Source of the DNA: Oceanomicrobium pacificus
GTDB lineage: Bacteria; Pseudomonadota; Alphaproteobacteria; Rhodobacterales; Rhodobacteraceae
Assembly: GCF_009833495.1 (NCBI RefSeq)
Contig: NZ_WUWG01000003.1
Location: 310,001-374,000 of the forward strand
Direction: 5' to 3'
DNA: 64,000 nt
How positions within the stretch are numbered: the stretch's first letter is position 1; each line of letters opens with the position of its first letter. Below are positions 63,084 to 64,000 of the stretch, piece after piece. The notes under the pieces are model-generated. The model had not been told where the DNA came from and ran no database searches. It was given only the letters and a program-made list of their open reading frames with translations. A program made the translations under genes and the position numbers.

Positions 63084-63344
63084 ATGTCAGTCAGGGACCG
63101 GATCGAAGCCAAGCTGCAGGAGGCATTCGCGCCTGCGCATCTCGAAGTGGTGGATGAAAGCGACCAGCATATCGGCCATGCCGGCTGGCGCGAAGGCGGC
63201 GAGACCCATTTCCGCGTGACTATCCATGCTGCCGCTTTTGCCGGCATGTCGCGGGTGGCGCGCCAGCGTGCCGTCAACGCCGCGCTGGCCGACGAACTGG
63301 CGGGGCCGGTTCACGCGCTGGCGATGAAGGTGGAGCCGGCCTGA
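63084..63344 (+). CDS. BolA family protein
   Basis: An 86-aa protein of the BolA/IbaG family, a KH-like alpha/beta fold that binds Fe-S clusters together with monothiol glutaredoxins. The conserved His is in VTIHAAAFAG and a second one in GPVHALAMK. The start at 63084 follows GGAAAGG; a longer frame from 63042 is rejected. In this group it is usually near a glutaredoxin gene, but none is in the window. It ends before a hairpin shared with the convergent DUF4177 gene. Confidence 0.94.
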   Translation: MSVRDRIEAKLQEAFAPAHLEVVDESDQHIGHAGWREGGETHFRVTIHAAAFAGMSRVARQRAVNAALADELAGPVHALAMKVEPA

Positions 63345-63355
63345 CGGCGCTGCGC

Positions 63356-63390
63356 GCAAAAGCAAAACGGCGCACCATTGGTGCGCCGTT
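63356..63390 (-). terminator. Bidirectional hairpin between bolA and DUF4177, with T-rich tail on the minus strand
   Basis: Two perfect 12-bp arms, AACGGCGCACCA (63366-63377) and TGGTGCGCCGTT (63379-63390), followed on the minus strand by TTGCTTTTG. It would end transcription of the DUF4177 gene and possibly also of bolA. Its central 17 bases are repeated at 57018-57034. Confidence 0.7.
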
Positions 63391-63413
63391 CAAATCCATC
63401 TCGTCGGTCAAGG

Positions 63414-63815
63414 TCAGTCGCGGCTGACAGGCCCGAGGCGCGGCCCCTCGTCCTGCGGCTCTGGATCGAGCGCTAGGGGGGCTGCTTCGCGGGCTTCGAT
63501 TGCCGGCGCGGGCGTCGGCGCGGGCTCCGCCGGGGCGGGAGCGGCCGTCTGGGTCTGCGCCTGCGCGCGGGCCGGCACGTCCTTTTCGCGGCGGAAGACG
63601 AGCACGGTCTGGAACATCTCGACCTTCGACTTCATGAAGCCCGGCTTTTCCTCGATCGGAAGCGTTTCCGCGCGGAGATATTCCCAGCCGCCGAAGGTTT
63701 CGGCATTGATCGCTTCGGCAAGATTGTGGGCAAACCGTTCGGGCAGCGCTTTCACGCCCTTGACCTTCTTGGTCTTCCGCGGTGCGGCGATCACTTTATA
63801 TTCGTAACTGGCCAT
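63414..63815 (-). CDS. DUF4177 domain-containing protein
   Basis: A 133-aa protein. The N-terminal DUF4177 domain (about 1-72) begins MASYEYKVIAAPRK and includes INAETFGGWEYLRAETLP and MFQTVLVFRRE. A low-complexity tail rich in Ala, Pro, Glu and Gln follows (about 78-133), probably disordered. The ATG at 63815 is chosen since it opens the domain. Function unknown; it is on the same strand as gatB 113 bp upstream. Confidence 0.88.
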   Translation of the reverse strand: MASYEYKVIAAPRKTKKVKGVKALPERFAHNLAEAINAETFGGWEYLRAETLPIEEKPGFMKSKVEMFQTVLVFRREKDVPARAQAQTQTAAPAPAEPAPTPAPAIEAREAAPLALDPEPQDEGPRLGPVSRD

Positions 63816-63928
63816 CTCGGTTCCTGTGTCTCTGCTCTGCCACCCTGCAGTTGATGTGCCGGATCGGCGCGCGGCCCGCAAGGTCTTTGTCCCAAGGTGG
63901 GCGGGGTGCCGCCGGTCTGTCGCGGGGC

Positions 63929-64000
63929 TCAGAGCCCCAGTTTCCGGCGCACCGCCTCGTTCACCGCTTTCGGATTGGCCTTGCCGCCGGTTGCCTTCAT
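63929..64000 (-). CDS. gatB: Asp/Glu-tRNA amidotransferase subunit B, C-terminal 23 residues (partial)
   Basis: The right edge holds the end of a minus-strand gene whose last residues read MKATGGKANPKAVNEAVRRK before LGL and a TGA at 63931-63929. This is the conserved YqeY-like tail of GatB, which in many bacteria ends KATGGKANPxxVN. The upstream part is off the window. GatB binds the acceptor end and phosphorylates the glutamyl or aspartyl group, partnering GatA and GatC encoded 40 kb away. Confidence 0.87.
   Translation of the reverse strand: MKATGGKANPKAVNEAVRRKLGL

Noticed and set aside
1-64000. Genomic island, prophage or insertion sequence
   Set aside because: No integrase, transposase, phage gene, tRNA attachment site or compositional break seen; gene content is core metabolism and division.

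Overview
The window is one continuous stretch of high-GC alphaproteobacterial chromosome, best placed in Rhodobacterales (Rhodobacteraceae, Roseobacter-like). The grounds are a DmdC-type long acyl-CoA dehydrogenase, aerobic cobaltochelatase CobS/CobT next to a J-domain protein and BolA, a GatCAB transamidosome, many DUFs familiar from that family, and a full dcw cluster with murB between murC and ddl. LpxC, BamD and a MurE with the DNPR motif indicate a diderm with LPS and meso-diaminopimelate peptidoglycan. Coding is dense, with many ATGA/GTGA stop-start overlaps. I see no integrase, transposase, tRNA or CRISPR, so this looks like core genome and not an island.

Layout. 1-4.1 kb (minus): a cut-off glutathione S-transferase, two acyl-CoA dehydrogenases flanking a 75-aa protein, and a MerR regulator with a perfect 18-bp palindrome upstream. 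4.4-6.7 kb (plus): two hotdog thioesterases and a MATE exporter in overlapping frames. 6.7-10.8 kb (minus): arsC-like, pyrD, DUF952, EamA exporter and class III aminotransferase, all overlapping. 11-14 kb: a lipoprotein, a secreted 5'-nucleotidase and an SRAP/YedK DNA-crosslink sensor. 14.3-20.9 kb (minus): a TFIIB-type zinc-ribbon protein, an SPFH/GYF protein, a DUF2927 lipoprotein, TelA, XpaC, a 33-aa membrane microprotein and TerC; this is the most interesting region. 21-27.5 kb: cold-shock protein, Excalibur lipoprotein, gatCA, ceramidase-like protein, metal hydrolase, tadA, rluB and ampD, followed by rnpB.

28-52 kb: rnpB, a 74-aa unknown, then the division and cell-wall cluster mraZ-rsmH-ftsL-ftsI-murE-murF-mraY-murD-ftsW-murG-murC-(93-aa membrane protein)-murB-ddl-ftsQ-ftsA-ftsZ, then lpxC, bamD and recN. 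MurC to MurF and Ddl make UDP-MurNAc-pentapeptide, MraY and MurG make lipid II, FtsW and FtsI polymerise and cross-link it at the septum, and FtsZ, FtsA, FtsQ and FtsL organise the divisome. LpxC and BamD serve the outer membrane. Two sets of 10/11-bp-phased TGGGN repeats, in opposite orientation, precede mraZ and look like MraZ operators. The ftsZ and lpxC units each have their own predicted promoter, and a clear intrinsic terminator separates them.

52-64 kb: a secreted protein and a Pro-rich lipoprotein, a GlcD/D-lactate dehydrogenase-type flavoenzyme, a hotdog thioesterase, a CLC transporter, DUF427, aminopeptidase P, CobT/CobS, a J-domain protein, BolA, DUF4177, and the last 23 codons of gatB at the right edge. 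Promoter and terminator calls rest on visual consensus matching only.
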